In this document: positions 1 to 6,298 of the stretch, piece after piece
Numbering within the stretch: position 1 is the stretch's first letter
How the letters are laid out: the number at the start of each line of letters is the position of its first letter
Assembly (NCBI GenBank): GCA_947628595.1
Contig: CANRAN010000030.1
Coordinates: forward strand, 1 to 11,922
DNA length: 11,922 nt
Source: an uncultured Clostridia bacterium
GTDB lineage: Bacteria; Bacillota; Clostridia; Oscillospirales; Acutalibacteraceae
Direction of reading: 5' to 3'
Translations under genes and position numbers: made by a program
Notes under the pieces: model-generated
Told to the model about the DNA's origin: nothing
Databases searched by the model: none
What the model saw: only the letters and a program-made list of their open reading frames with translations

Positions 1-34
1 TCAAATTAATGTTGAAAACTATATTACAATTTAT

Positions 35-93
35 AAAAAATGCGGTGTAATGCCCTCCGGCGAAAGCCGGGACTGCTCGGGCACTCCACCACA
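35..93 (-). terminator. Intrinsic terminator of the rpmH-jag operon
   Basis: Read on the minus strand, a 7-bp basal stem (93-87 with 47-41, one G-U pair) closes directly onto six U residues (40-35). Above it lie a 3/3 internal loop, a second stem (UGCCC 83-79 with GGGCA 55-51), a seven-to-one bulge, and an apical CCGGC/GCCGG stem with a four-base UUUC loop (70-57). It begins about 27 nt after the jag stop codon, the right place to end the leftward operon. The stem-plus-U-tract is seen directly; termination is inferred. The interrupted, three-tier shape is more elaborate than a typical terminator. Confidence 0.7.
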
Positions 94-120
94 TATATTT
101 TACAAAATATTTGTATAAAA

Positions 121-1011
121 CTATACATTATCAGAATTTTCATCCGATACCTTTTTAACTTCAATTTTTCCGTAAAGGGAGGTATCCGGTCGCTCGTTCA
201 TACTTTCACGAACCTTTTCGGATGTCGCATCATTTTCAAAAGTACTGAACATACTATCCTGTGGATGGGATTCGTTCTCACTATACTGTCTGCGCTGATA
301 TCCTGTTGCACGAGGTTTTCTGTTATAAGAGCCATCCTTATTGAAGCTGCTGCTTCTTCCTCTGTAACCTCCCCTGTAACTCGTCTTATAATCAGGGTCG
401 GGACCTATAACAACGTGACGCTGAAGATTTTCACCCTCACTCCATGATACAGCTCCCCTTACTTTTTGTACAGCGGTATGGATAATTCTTCTTTCATACG
501 GATTCATAGGCTCAAGAGATGTTTTGACACCGGATTTGCAAGCCTTGAATGCAAGCTTTCTTCCAAGAATTTCAAGTGTCTTTTCCCTTTTTTCACGGTA
601 ATTTCCAATATTTATGGAAATTCTGTAATACTCATCATCAATATGATTAGCAACAAGTCCTGTCAGATATTGCAGAGCATCAAGGGTTTCTCCCCTATGT
701 CCTATAACAAAGCCTATCTCGTCACCCTCAACATTAAGAACAGCACCGCCGTCGGATTCCTCCGCATTGATAACTACATCCCTAATTCCCATTAAACTAA
801 GAACATTTTTAAGATATTCTTCAGCCGATTCAAGGGGCGACAGTGTAATATATGCCCTTACAACTGCCGGACTACCTCCAAAAAGACCGAATTTTTTCTT
901 TTCCGGCTGCTTGATAACCTCAATTTGTACAGCATCTGCACCAAGCTGCTGTTTTGCTTGAATTTCTGCCTCCTCAACGGAATCTGCGGTAATCGTAACT
1001 TCCTTTATCAT
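121..1011 (-). CDS. jag: Jag/KhpB, RNA-binding Jag-N/KH/R3H protein
   Basis: A cytoplasmic RNA-binding protein that in Firmicutes is encoded beside yidC and works with KhpA; it has been linked to cell elongation and division control. The 296 residues show a Jag-N domain (about 1-55) with the basic KKKFGLFGG motif (38-46), a KH domain with the GxxG loop GHRG (104-107), and an R3H domain with R174-x3-H178 inside NPYERRIIH. Residues from about 210 form an extra low-complexity tail, first RG/Tyr/Ser-rich (YRGGYRGR, 212-219), then acidic and polar. Many homologues stop near the end of R3H, so the tail is unusual. The start is ATG with a GGGAGG ribosome site. It lies 18 nt after yidC and is last in its operon. 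The identification is firm; a role for the tail is unknown. Confidence 0.95.
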   Translation of the reverse strand: MIKEVTITADSVEEAEIQAKQQLGADAVQIEVIKQPEKKKFGLFGGSPAVVRAYITLSPLESAEEYLKNVLSLMGIRDVVINAEESDGGAVLNVEGDEIGFVIGHRGETLDALQYLTGLVANHIDDEYYRISINIGNYREKREKTLEILGRKLAFKACKSGVKTSLEPMNPYERRIIHTAVQKVRGAVSWSEGENLQRHVVIGPDPDYKTSYRGGYRGRSSSFNKDGSYNRKPRATGYQRRQYSENESHPQDSMFSTFENDATSEKVRESMNERPDTSLYGKIEVKKVSDENSDNV

Positions 1012-1029
1012 AACAAAATAACCTCCCGT

Positions 1030-2103
1030 TTATCTTTTTCTTCCCTGATAACTACTGCCGCTACTATTATTGTTCGATTTCTTATTTTTCTGTTTTTTAC
1101 TGCCGGACTTTGTCTGTTTATCGGCAGCATTTATCCTTTTCTGAATTTCCGACGGAGCAACATATCCCTCTGCCTCTACATATGCAACAGCGGCCTCCTG
1201 CTGTCGCCTGAGAACAACCCTACGTGCTTCAGACTTTGCCTCTATAATACTTGCATTATAAAACTTATTTAAAACAAGTGACTGAATAAAACCTATAACC
1301 GTAGAAACTATCCAATAGAAACCAACCGCACCCGGAACGATATATGCTATCCATGTGCTGAAAAGCGGCATAAATAAAATCATAAAGATCATGCATCCCT
1401 GAATTTTTGTACCATTCATTTTCTGAATAATAAACATACTTGCGACAGATGTAACAAAGCAAAGCACGGGTATGAGCCACATCATTGACTGAAATGAGCA
1501 TTCGCTCGGGGTTGCAAGCAGATCAAGTCCAAGAAAATTAAAACCCTTACTGAATTCATCAATTTTTTCCGTTTCCGCAGCACTAAAAAGCGGATTCCCA
1601 TTCGCATCTACAAGATATCCCTTTAGTGAGCTGAAATACTTGATTATACTGATTTCCCCATACTGGCTGTTGATACCTGTTCCCAAACCGGGCAGAGCCG
1701 TTATACCTCTGAGTGCCTCGTTTACCTTGTCGGAAACAATATGAAGTGTATTGCTAAGAGGATTTCTTACCGAATAAAGCACACCAAACATAATAATCAT
1801 AGGCGCAAGCATTGGCATACATCCAAAGGAGGGTCTGAAATTCTCCTTTTCCATAAGCTTCTGTATTTCCTCATTCGCCTTTGCTCTGTTATTCTTGTAC
1901 TTATCCATTATTTCCATTTGTTTCGTCTGAAAGCGCATATTTGCAGCCATAGATTTTTGTTGCTTCATAGAAAAAGGGAAAATAAGCAATCTTGTCAGCA
2001 ACGTAAAAATTATAATTGCAATACCGTAATTCTTAAACAAATAAAAGGCAAACCACAAAACATATCCGAAAATACTCCCGATAAAATTAAATATATAATC
2101 CAT
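1030..2103 (-). CDS. yidC: Membrane protein insertase YidC/SpoIIIJ (Oxa1 family)
   Basis: Inserts and folds membrane proteins, alone or with SecYEG, in the cytoplasmic membrane. It is 357 residues long. An amphipathic N-terminal segment (4-22) precedes the first conserved helix (about 26-45), which carries R38, matching the conserved groove arginine of the family. A cytoplasmic hairpin (46-95) follows, then helices near 96-112, 205-227, 235-256 and 259-279. The C-terminal tail is basic (TKSGSKKQKNKK, 331-342, ending QGRKR), as in YidC proteins that contact the ribosome. No lipobox is visible. The loop between the second and third helices (about 113-204) is far longer than the short loop of Bacillus SpoIIIJ. 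The ribosome site is weak (GAAGGGA about 15 nt upstream). It sits 34 nt after yidD. Confidence 0.95.
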   Translation of the reverse strand: MDYIFNFIGSIFGYVLWFAFYLFKNYGIAIIIFTLLTRLLIFPFSMKQQKSMAANMRFQTKQMEIMDKYKNNRAKANEEIQKLMEKENFRPSFGCMPMLAPMIIMFGVLYSVRNPLSNTLHIVSDKVNEALRGITALPGLGTGINSQYGEISIIKYFSSLKGYLVDANGNPLFSAAETEKIDEFSKGFNFLGLDLLATPSECSFQSMMWLIPVLCFVTSVASMFIIQKMNGTKIQGCMIFMILFMPLFSTWIAYIVPGAVGFYWIVSTVIGFIQSLVLNKFYNASIIEAKSEARRVVLRRQQEAAVAYVEAEGYVAPSEIQKRINAADKQTKSGSKKQKNKKSNNNSSGSSYQGRKR

Positions 2104-2137
2104 TAATCCAAAACCATTCCCTTCATCCTTTTATCTG

Positions 2138-2407
2138 TCATTCATTGTTAAAATGATTATTCTTTCCATATAAAATACGCTTTTTCCTTTCCTTCCTCTC
2201 GGGAACAGGATCATACCCACCTCTCGAAAAAGGATTACAGCGTAATATTCTCCAAATTGTCAGTGCACTTCCTTTCAATGCACCGAATCGGTCAATAGCC
2301 TCAATGCCGTATGTCGAGCAGGTTGGATAATACTTGCAGCATGGAGGGGTTTTTGATGAAATGTATTTTTTATAAAGTTTTATAAGCCAAATAAGCGGGC
2401 GCTTCAT
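2138..2407 (-). CDS. yidD: Membrane protein insertion efficiency factor YidD
   Basis: A small membrane-associated protein that aids insertion of YidC substrates. It is 89 residues from the chosen ATG. The family core is clear: KLYKKYIS near the N-terminus, the cysteine cluster CCKYYPTCSTYGIEAI, then RCNPFSRGGYDPVPE. The frame is open 14 codons further upstream, but that part lies inside rnpA and does not resemble YidD. Starting at MKRPLIWLIKLYKKY gives the normal family length and an ATGA overlap with the rnpA stop, which implies translational coupling. A GGAAG sequence upstream is rather distant, so coupling may supply much of the initiation. The charged tail (residues about 72-89) is variable in the family. 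Confidence 0.93.
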   Translation of the reverse strand: MKRPLIWLIKLYKKYISSKTPPCCKYYPTCSTYGIEAIDRFGALKGSALTIWRILRCNPFSRGGYDPVPERKERKKRILYGKNNHFNNE

Positions 2408-2739
2408 TTCAAAACACCCGCTTCCTTCAGCTCTTTTTTCATAGCACACAGAATATCACCGGTTTTGACATACGGTGTCTTTCCTCTGGCAACAAATACC
2501 AAATCGTAACCCGTATTTATTTCCATTGACAGCATACGATAGGCTTCCCTGATAATCCTGCGTGATCTGCTGCGCAAAACGGCCTTCCCTATTTTTTTGC
2601 TTACAGTTATCCCAATCCTTACATATCCGAGACGATTTTTCCTGACATACGTAACAAGAACAGACGATGTATAGGACCGACCCTTGGAGTAAAGTCTCCG
2701 GAAGTCGTTATTTCTTTTCAAAGTGATGATATCACTCAA
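2404..2739 (-). CDS. rnpA: Ribonuclease P protein component
   Basis: The protein subunit that helps the RNase P ribozyme bind precursor tRNA and remove its 5' leader. It is 111 residues, normal for the family. N-terminal LKRNNDFRRLYSKGRS (7-22) and the signature GKAVLRSRSRRIIREAYR (51-68) are recognisable. The usual asparagine of the RN-x-x-(K/R)-R box is Ser57 here and the usual lysine is Arg60. The start is TTG, about 10 nt after GGAGGG; no better ATG exists and this length matches homologues. It follows rpmH by 56 nt and overlaps yidD by 4 nt, so expression is probably shared across the operon. Confidence 0.95.
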   Translation of the reverse strand: MSDIITLKRNNDFRRLYSKGRSYTSSVLVTYVRKNRLGYVRIGITVSKKIGKAVLRSRSRRIIREAYRMLSMEINTGYDLVFVARGKTPYVKTGDILCAMKKELKEAGVLK

Positions 2740-2795
2740 AGCAATCAGTCCCTCCGTTTAACCGATCCGGACCGCTTTACACGGGAAGCATACAC

Positions 2796-2930
2796 TCAGT
2801 ATGTAAGTCTTTTTCTTCCCTTTGCTCTGCGGCGGGCAAGTACCTTTCTGCCGTTAGCGGTAGACATTCTTTTTCTGAAGCCGTGTTCCTTTTTTCTGTG
2901 TAGCTTCTTGGGCTGGTATGTTCTCAGCAT
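2796..2930 (-). CDS. rpmH: 50S ribosomal protein L34
   Basis: A very basic 44-residue protein of the large ribosomal subunit. TYQPKKLHRKKEHGFRKRMS and NGRKVLARRRAKGRKRLTY are near-perfect family sequence; the second residue is Leu where Lys or another basic residue is common. The start is fixed by AAAGGAGG 6-7 nt upstream of ATG. The frame stays open 49 codons further upstream, but that stretch lacks L34 sequence and a ribosome site. It is the first gene of the leftward operon, behind a leader of about 207 nt from the predicted promoter. Confidence 0.98.
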   Translation of the reverse strand: MLRTYQPKKLHRKKEHGFRKRMSTANGRKVLARRRAKGRKRLTY

Positions 2931-3005
2931 AAAAAATCCTCCTTTTGTTATAACACACAAATTTCCCAATATCTCATGACAGCTTTCCCCATACAGGAAA
3001 ATTCT

Positions 3006-3139
3006 CCCTGCACCGGTAAAGCAACCGAACGGTTTTTTCAAAAAACCAAATCGGCATAAGTCACATATACAGGGCAACAGTTGTTTTCATCCAAATTATG
3101 AAAATACTACTTCATATACCATACAAAAACCCTGCACCG
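3006..3139. repeat. Direct repeat CCCTGCACCG, two copies
   Basis: CCCTGCACCG occurs at 3006-3015 and 3130-3139. Each copy is followed by TAAA, with one extra G in the first copy. The copies are 124 bp apart and stand out as GC-rich in AT-rich surroundings. The second copy covers the predicted transcription start of the rpmH operon; the first is inside its leader. No other copy was noticed in the window. The function is unknown; a protein-binding site or RNA element is possible. Confidence 0.5.
3025..3054 (-). promoter_or_regulatory. Hairpin in the rpmH leader RNA
   Basis: The leader can fold into CCGA, a small internal loop, GGUUUUU, a three-base loop, AAAAACC, internal loop, UCGG. The inner part is a perfect 17-base palindrome centred on 3039 (3031-3047). 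It lies about midway between the predicted rpmH transcription start and the L34 ribosome site. No U-tract follows, so it is not a plain terminator. The structure is seen in the sequence; a regulatory role is inference. Confidence 0.4.
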
Positions 3140-3143
3140 TAAA

Positions 3144-3173
3144 ATTATAAACTATATAATAGGCTTCTGTCAA
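3144..3173 (-). promoter_or_regulatory. Promoter of the rpmH-rnpA-yidD-yidC-jag operon
   Basis: On the minus strand a perfect TTGACA (3173-3168) is followed 18 bp later by a perfect TATAAT (3149-3144). This matches the housekeeping sigma factor consensus. Transcription would begin near 3137, giving a leader of about 207 nt before rpmH. The strength fits a ribosomal protein and RNase P operon. Confidence 0.8.
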
Positions 3174-3396
3174 CAATAATTTAAAAAATAAAGTTGTTTA
3201 TCGCATATTTTTTATAATTTATCACAGTTTTATGCTCTGTCACACTGCAATACTTAATATTTTTTATAATAATTTTGTTTTTAACACAGACCTTCAAATA
3301 TGTTGAAAATTTAAATTTTCATGTATATTTGTCTATAACACATATATATCAATGATCTATGACATATTTTTCTTTATCATAACGCATGAAAAAAAT

Positions 3397-3425
3397 TTGA
3401 AATATATAAATTATTATGCTATAAT
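3397..3425 (+). promoter_or_regulatory. dnaA promoter with extended -10
   Basis: TTGAAA (3397-3402), a 17-bp spacer and TATAAT (3420-3425) preceded by TGC (3417-3419), an extended -10 element. Transcription would start near 3432, giving a leader of about 150 nt before dnaA. The TTTTCAACA site at 3301-3309 lies about 90 bp upstream of the -35, so DnaA autoregulation is conceivable but unproven. Confidence 0.78.
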
Positions 3426-3582
3426 TAATTTGTATAAGTGTTTGCTTGATTATAAATTTTCTGCAACAAACAAAAAAGTTTTGGATTACGTATACCAATG
3501 ACAGATAAATGCAGTCGGATTTCTCGGAATGGAAAAATCAAGGAAACAAAAAATAAACTAAAGAAACAGGAGAAAACTAATT

Positions 3583-4896
3583 ATGGATTCATTTAATGAA
3601 GCCTGGGCTCTTATATGTGATTACTGTAAGCAGCACGTTACCGAGGTTGCATATAAGTCCTGGTTACAGAATATTGAGCCCTTGAAGTTTGACCTTGCAG
3701 ACGGAAGAATAATTCTTATGGTACGGTCGGATTTTCAACGCAATATATTGATGACAATCTATATGAAGCTTTTGAGGGAAGCTGCAAAAAACGTATTCGG
3801 TGCGGAACTTAATATAGCAATAATTGTTCCCGAAGAGATAAGCAAGGAAACAACAAACAAAAATGAAACGGCAGTTGACGAGGACTATGAATTTACCTTT
3901 GATACATTCATAGTAGGCTCATCAAACAAATTTGCCCACGCTGCCTCCCTTGCTGTTGCTACAAATCCCGGAAGAGCCTATAATCCTCTTTTCATCTATG
4001 GAAATTCCGGTCTCGGAAAAACCCATTTGCTGTACGCAATAAGAAATGAAATACACAAGAATCATCCGGAAAAGGACATAGTCTATGTGAAGGGTGAGGA
4101 TTTTACCAATGAGCTTATTGAGGCTATAATGACAAAATCTAATGTTGAATTTAGACAGAAATACCGTAAGTCTGACGTCCTCCTTGTAGACGATATACAG
4201 TTCATTGGAGGAAAGGATTCTACTCAGGAAGAATTTTTCCATACATTTAATACCCTGTATGAAGCAAAGAGTCAGATAGTACTTACATCTGACCGACCGC
4301 CGAAAGAAATACGAACCCTTGAGGACAGACTCCGCAGCCGCTTTGAATCAGGGCTTATAGCTGATATTCAGCCGCCTGATTTTGAAACGAGAATTGCAAT
4401 TATAAGGAGAAAAGCAGAGCTTCTGCAGATAGAGCTTCCCGACGATGTCACGGAATATATTGCAACCAGACTTAAATCAAATATAAGACAGCTTGAAGGA
4501 GTTGTTAAGAAACTCAAAGCTAATAATCAGTTGTACGGAGATAAGATAAACATAAATATAGCACAAAAAACTATATCTGAAATACTCAATAATGAGCAGC
4601 CGCCTCCACTCACAGTAGACATAATTATTGAAGAGGTTGCAAGACATCTCGGAGTCACAAGCAATGATATACGCTCGTCAAAAAGAAATTCAAACATATC
4701 AAATGCAAGACAAATAGCAATTTACGCTGTAAGAGAGCTTATGGATATGTCTATGAATAATATTGGCGATGAATTTGGAGGCAGGGATCATTCAACCATA
4801 GTATATGCCCTCAAACAGATTGAAAAGAACATGGAAAAGGATCCTAAACTCAAATCTACGGTGAACGATATTATAAATAATATAGCTAAAAGATAA
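3583..4896 (+). CDS. dnaA: Chromosomal replication initiator DnaA
   Basis: An AAA+ ATPase that binds origin boxes, opens the duplex and recruits the helicase. It is 437 residues. Domain I covers about 1-80. Domain II is a very short linker (about 82-103). Domain III has Walker A GNSGLGKT (140-147), Walker B LLVDDIQF (200-207), sensor I TSDR (235-238), the arginine-finger box LEDRLRSRFESGL (246-258, R253) and sensor II NIRQLEG (R302). Domain IV carries the DNA-binding signature GGRDHST (399-405), with Ser where Escherichia coli has the first Thr of DHTT. All catalytic elements are intact. ATG follows AGGAG by 10 nt. Its promoter lies at 3397-3425, with non-coding origin sequence on both sides. 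Confidence 0.99.
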   Translation: MDSFNEAWALICDYCKQHVTEVAYKSWLQNIEPLKFDLADGRIILMVRSDFQRNILMTIYMKLLREAAKNVFGAELNIAIIVPEEISKETTNKNETAVDEDYEFTFDTFIVGSSNKFAHAASLAVATNPGRAYNPLFIYGNSGLGKTHLLYAIRNEIHKNHPEKDIVYVKGEDFTNELIEAIMTKSNVEFRQKYRKSDVLLVDDIQFIGGKDSTQEEFFHTFNTLYEAKSQIVLTSDRPPKEIRTLEDRLRSRFESGLIADIQPPDFETRIAIIRRKAELLQIELPDDVTEYIATRLKSNIRQLEGVVKKLKANNQLYGDKININIAQKTISEILNNEQPPPLTVDIIIEEVARHLGVTSNDIRSSKRNSNISNARQIAIYAVRELMDMSMNNIGDEFGGRDHSTIVYALKQIEKNMEKDPKLKSTVNDIINNIAKR

Positions 4897-4897
4897 T

Positions 4898-4914
4898 GTT
4901 AAAAAGATTTTAAC
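4898..4914 (+). repeat. Inverted repeat just after dnaA
   Basis: GTTAAAA-AGA-TTTTAAC forms a perfect 7-bp inverted repeat beginning two bases after the dnaA stop codon. The stem is almost all A-T, so it would be a weak terminator. It abuts the first AATTCAACA copy at 4915-4923. It could end some dnaA transcripts or be part of the origin; the sequence does not decide. Confidence 0.4.
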
Positions 4915-5108
4915 AATTCAACATTTTCGGTTGATTCCGTATTTTTCGGAGTATCAGAAAATTAACACACTTTTCAACACTCCACTAACATAATTCAACA
5001 GAGAAGTTGAAAATGATAAAAGCTCCGTAAAGTATAAACGTAATTCTAACAGGACTTCAACAATAAGAAACACACAGAAATATCAGAGTAAATCGAAGAT
5101 AAAGGAAA

Positions 5109-5154
5109 AATTCAACAATTCCACAGCCTCTATTACTACTCCTAAAAAATATAT
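5109..5154 (+). promoter_or_regulatory. Candidate basal unwinding site (DnaA boxes, DnaA-trios, A/T tract)
   Basis: Two box-like 9-mers overlap by one base: AATTCAACA (5109-5117) and AATTCCACA (5117-5125). A short GC-rich spacer GCCT follows (5126-5129). Then come triplets CTA TTA CTA CTC CTA (5130-5144), whose complement read 3' to 5' is GAT AAT GAT GAG GAT. Four of the five fit the known DnaA-trio pattern. An A/T tract follows (5144-5154). This order of box, GC spacer, trios and AT-rich DNA is the arrangement described for the Bacillus subtilis unwinding region. The pattern is seen; duplex opening here is inferred. Confidence 0.65.
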
Positions 5155-5194
5155 CTGTTCTATAATAAATTTTCCGACGAAAGGAAGAAATGAA

Positions 5195-6298
5195 ATGAAA
5201 TTCCAGTGCAACAGAAATAAGCTTACCGAAGCCGTTACAAATGTTCAAAGAGCAGTATCGGTAAAAACAACAATACCGGCACTTGAAGGCATACTTGTCA
5301 AATGTGCAAATAACAAAATTGAACTTTTCGGATATGACTTGGAAATATGTATAACCACAGAAATAGATGCTACTGTCATAGAAGAAGGAAGTTCAGTTAT
5401 AAAAGCAAAGCTTTTCTCAGATATAATAAGAAGAATGCCGGATGATACTGTAAATATTGAGGTTGACTCAAAAAATATAGTATATATAAACAGCGGAAGA
5501 GTCGATTATAAGATTATCGGACTTCCCGCAGAGGATTTCCCGGAAATTCCTGTTATAAACAGTGAGGAAAAAGTTTCCATAGAGGCGGATACCCTTGGAA
5601 GCATGATAAGACAGACAATATACGCAGTAGCCGAAAATGACGTAAAACCTACAAATAAGGGTACACTGTTTGAGATAGAAAACGGAACGATAAAGATGAT
5701 ATCACTTGACGGATACAGACTTGCAATGAGAACAGAGAAAATTGATTGCAATACTGAAAAATCCTTTATTGTACCCGGTAAATCACTTACAGAAATAAAC
5801 AGACTAATACCCGACAGCAATGAAGAAAAAATAGACATTATTTCCGGAACACGTCATATTATGTTTAAAATCGGAAACTATTGTGTGATTTCAAGACTTA
5901 TAGAGGGAGAATTTATTAATTACAGAGGCTCCATACCAAAATCCCATGTTACGGAATTAAAAATAAACACGAGAATATTCACGGAAACAATAGAAAGAAT
6001 GTCACTTATGCTTACGGATAAAATGAAAAGTCCAATAAGATGCATTATAGAGAATAACGAAATAAAAACTACCTGTAATACACCGCTTGGTCAAGCGAAT
6101 GACAGCTTAGAGGTAATAATGACAGGCGAACCAATAGAGTTGGGCTTTAATAATAAGTTTTTGTTGGATGCTCTGCGTTATTGTGAAACAGATGAAATTA
6201 TAATGGAACTGGCAGGAGCAACCAAAGCCATAGTAATAAAGCCGACAGAGGGTGACAGCTTCCTGTTCATGCTCATGCCTATGAGGTTATCAAAATGA
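5195..6298 (+). CDS. dnaN: DNA polymerase III beta subunit (sliding clamp)
   Basis: Forms the ring-shaped dimer that tethers replicative polymerase and repair proteins to DNA. It is 367 residues, the usual length, and should fold into three clamp domains (about 1-125, 126-250, 251-367). Landmarks are KGTLFEI (155-161), DGYRLAMRT (172-180), SRLIEGEFINY (233-243) and the C-terminal LMPMRL (360-365) that contributes to the partner-binding pocket. ATG follows AAGGAAG by 7 nt. A TATAAT at 5161-5166 could be a -10 for a separate promoter, but no good -35 is seen. The stop overlaps yaaA by 4 nt. Confidence 0.98.
   Translation: MKFQCNRNKLTEAVTNVQRAVSVKTTIPALEGILVKCANNKIELFGYDLEICITTEIDATVIEEGSSVIKAKLFSDIIRRMPDDTVNIEVDSKNIVYINSGRVDYKIIGLPAEDFPEIPVINSEEKVSIEADTLGSMIRQTIYAVAENDVKPTNKGTLFEIENGTIKMISLDGYRLAMRTEKIDCNTEKSFIVPGKSLTEINRLIPDSNEEKIDIISGTRHIMFKIGNYCVISRLIEGEFINYRGSIPKSHVTELKINTRIFTETIERMSLMLTDKMKSPIRCIIENNEIKTTCNTPLGQANDSLEVIMTGEPIELGFNNKFLLDALRYCETDEIIMELAGATKAIVIKPTEGDSFLFMLMPMRLSK

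Larger units (their letters stand above)
2931..3582. other. Upstream half of the replication origin (rpmH-dnaA intergenic region)
   Basis: A 652-bp non-coding, very AT-rich stretch where gene direction reverses. It holds two divergent promoters, the rpmH leader and few DnaA-box candidates. No TTATCCACA was found. TTTTCAACA (minus strand, 3301-3309) matches the motif clustered after dnaA and touches a 16-bp palindrome (3305-3320). TAACACA occurs at 2951, 3282 and 3336. In Firmicutes the origin is often split around dnaA, so this is assigned as the upstream part by position and composition. Which bases DnaA binds is not settled by eye. Confidence 0.6.
4897..5194. other. Downstream half of the replication origin (dnaA-dnaN gap) with a clustered motif
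   Basis: A 298-bp non-coding region. TTCAACA occurs on the plus strand at 4917-4923, 4973-4979, 4994-5000, 5056-5062 and 5111-5117. Three copies extend to AATTCAACA and one to TTTTCAACA. AGTTGAAAA (5005-5013) gives an inverted near-copy. A TCCACA-ending site is at 5117-5125. Elsewhere in the window only about five further copies were seen by eye (10, 3301, 4143, 8714, 9186). Position, density and similarity to TTATCCACA suggest variant DnaA boxes. That the gap is an origin part is well supported by synteny; the box identity is inference. Confidence 0.75.

Noticed and set aside
41..91. tRNA-like resemblance of the GUGCCCGAGCAGU segment to a class II D-arm
   Set aside because: The element is too short, and has no anticodon arm, T arm or acceptor stem; the terminator reading explains it better.
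40..447. Plus-strand open frame of 135 codons across the jag 3' end
   Set aside because: It is antisense to the clear Jag tail, has no recognisable domain and no ribosome site.
2408..2449. Upstream start for yidD giving 103 residues
   Set aside because: The extra 14 residues lie inside rnpA and do not match YidD; the ATG at 2407 gives the family N-terminus and an ATGA overlap.
2931..3077. In-frame 49-codon upstream extension of rpmH from a TTG at 3077
   Set aside because: The extension has no ribosome site and no L34 similarity, while the ATG at 2930 has a perfect ribosome site and gives the exact family length.
3210..3226. TTTATCACAG as a DnaA box
   Set aside because: Alignment to TTATCCACA requires a deletion or several mismatches; it is not repeated nearby.
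4936..4950. TCCG...CGGA hairpin in the dnaA-dnaN gap as a terminator
   Set aside because: The stem is only 4 bp and no T-tract follows.
5161..5166. TATAAT before dnaN as a separate promoter
   Set aside because: No acceptable -35 lies 16-18 bp upstream and no extended -10 is present, so it is mentioned only within the dnaN entry.
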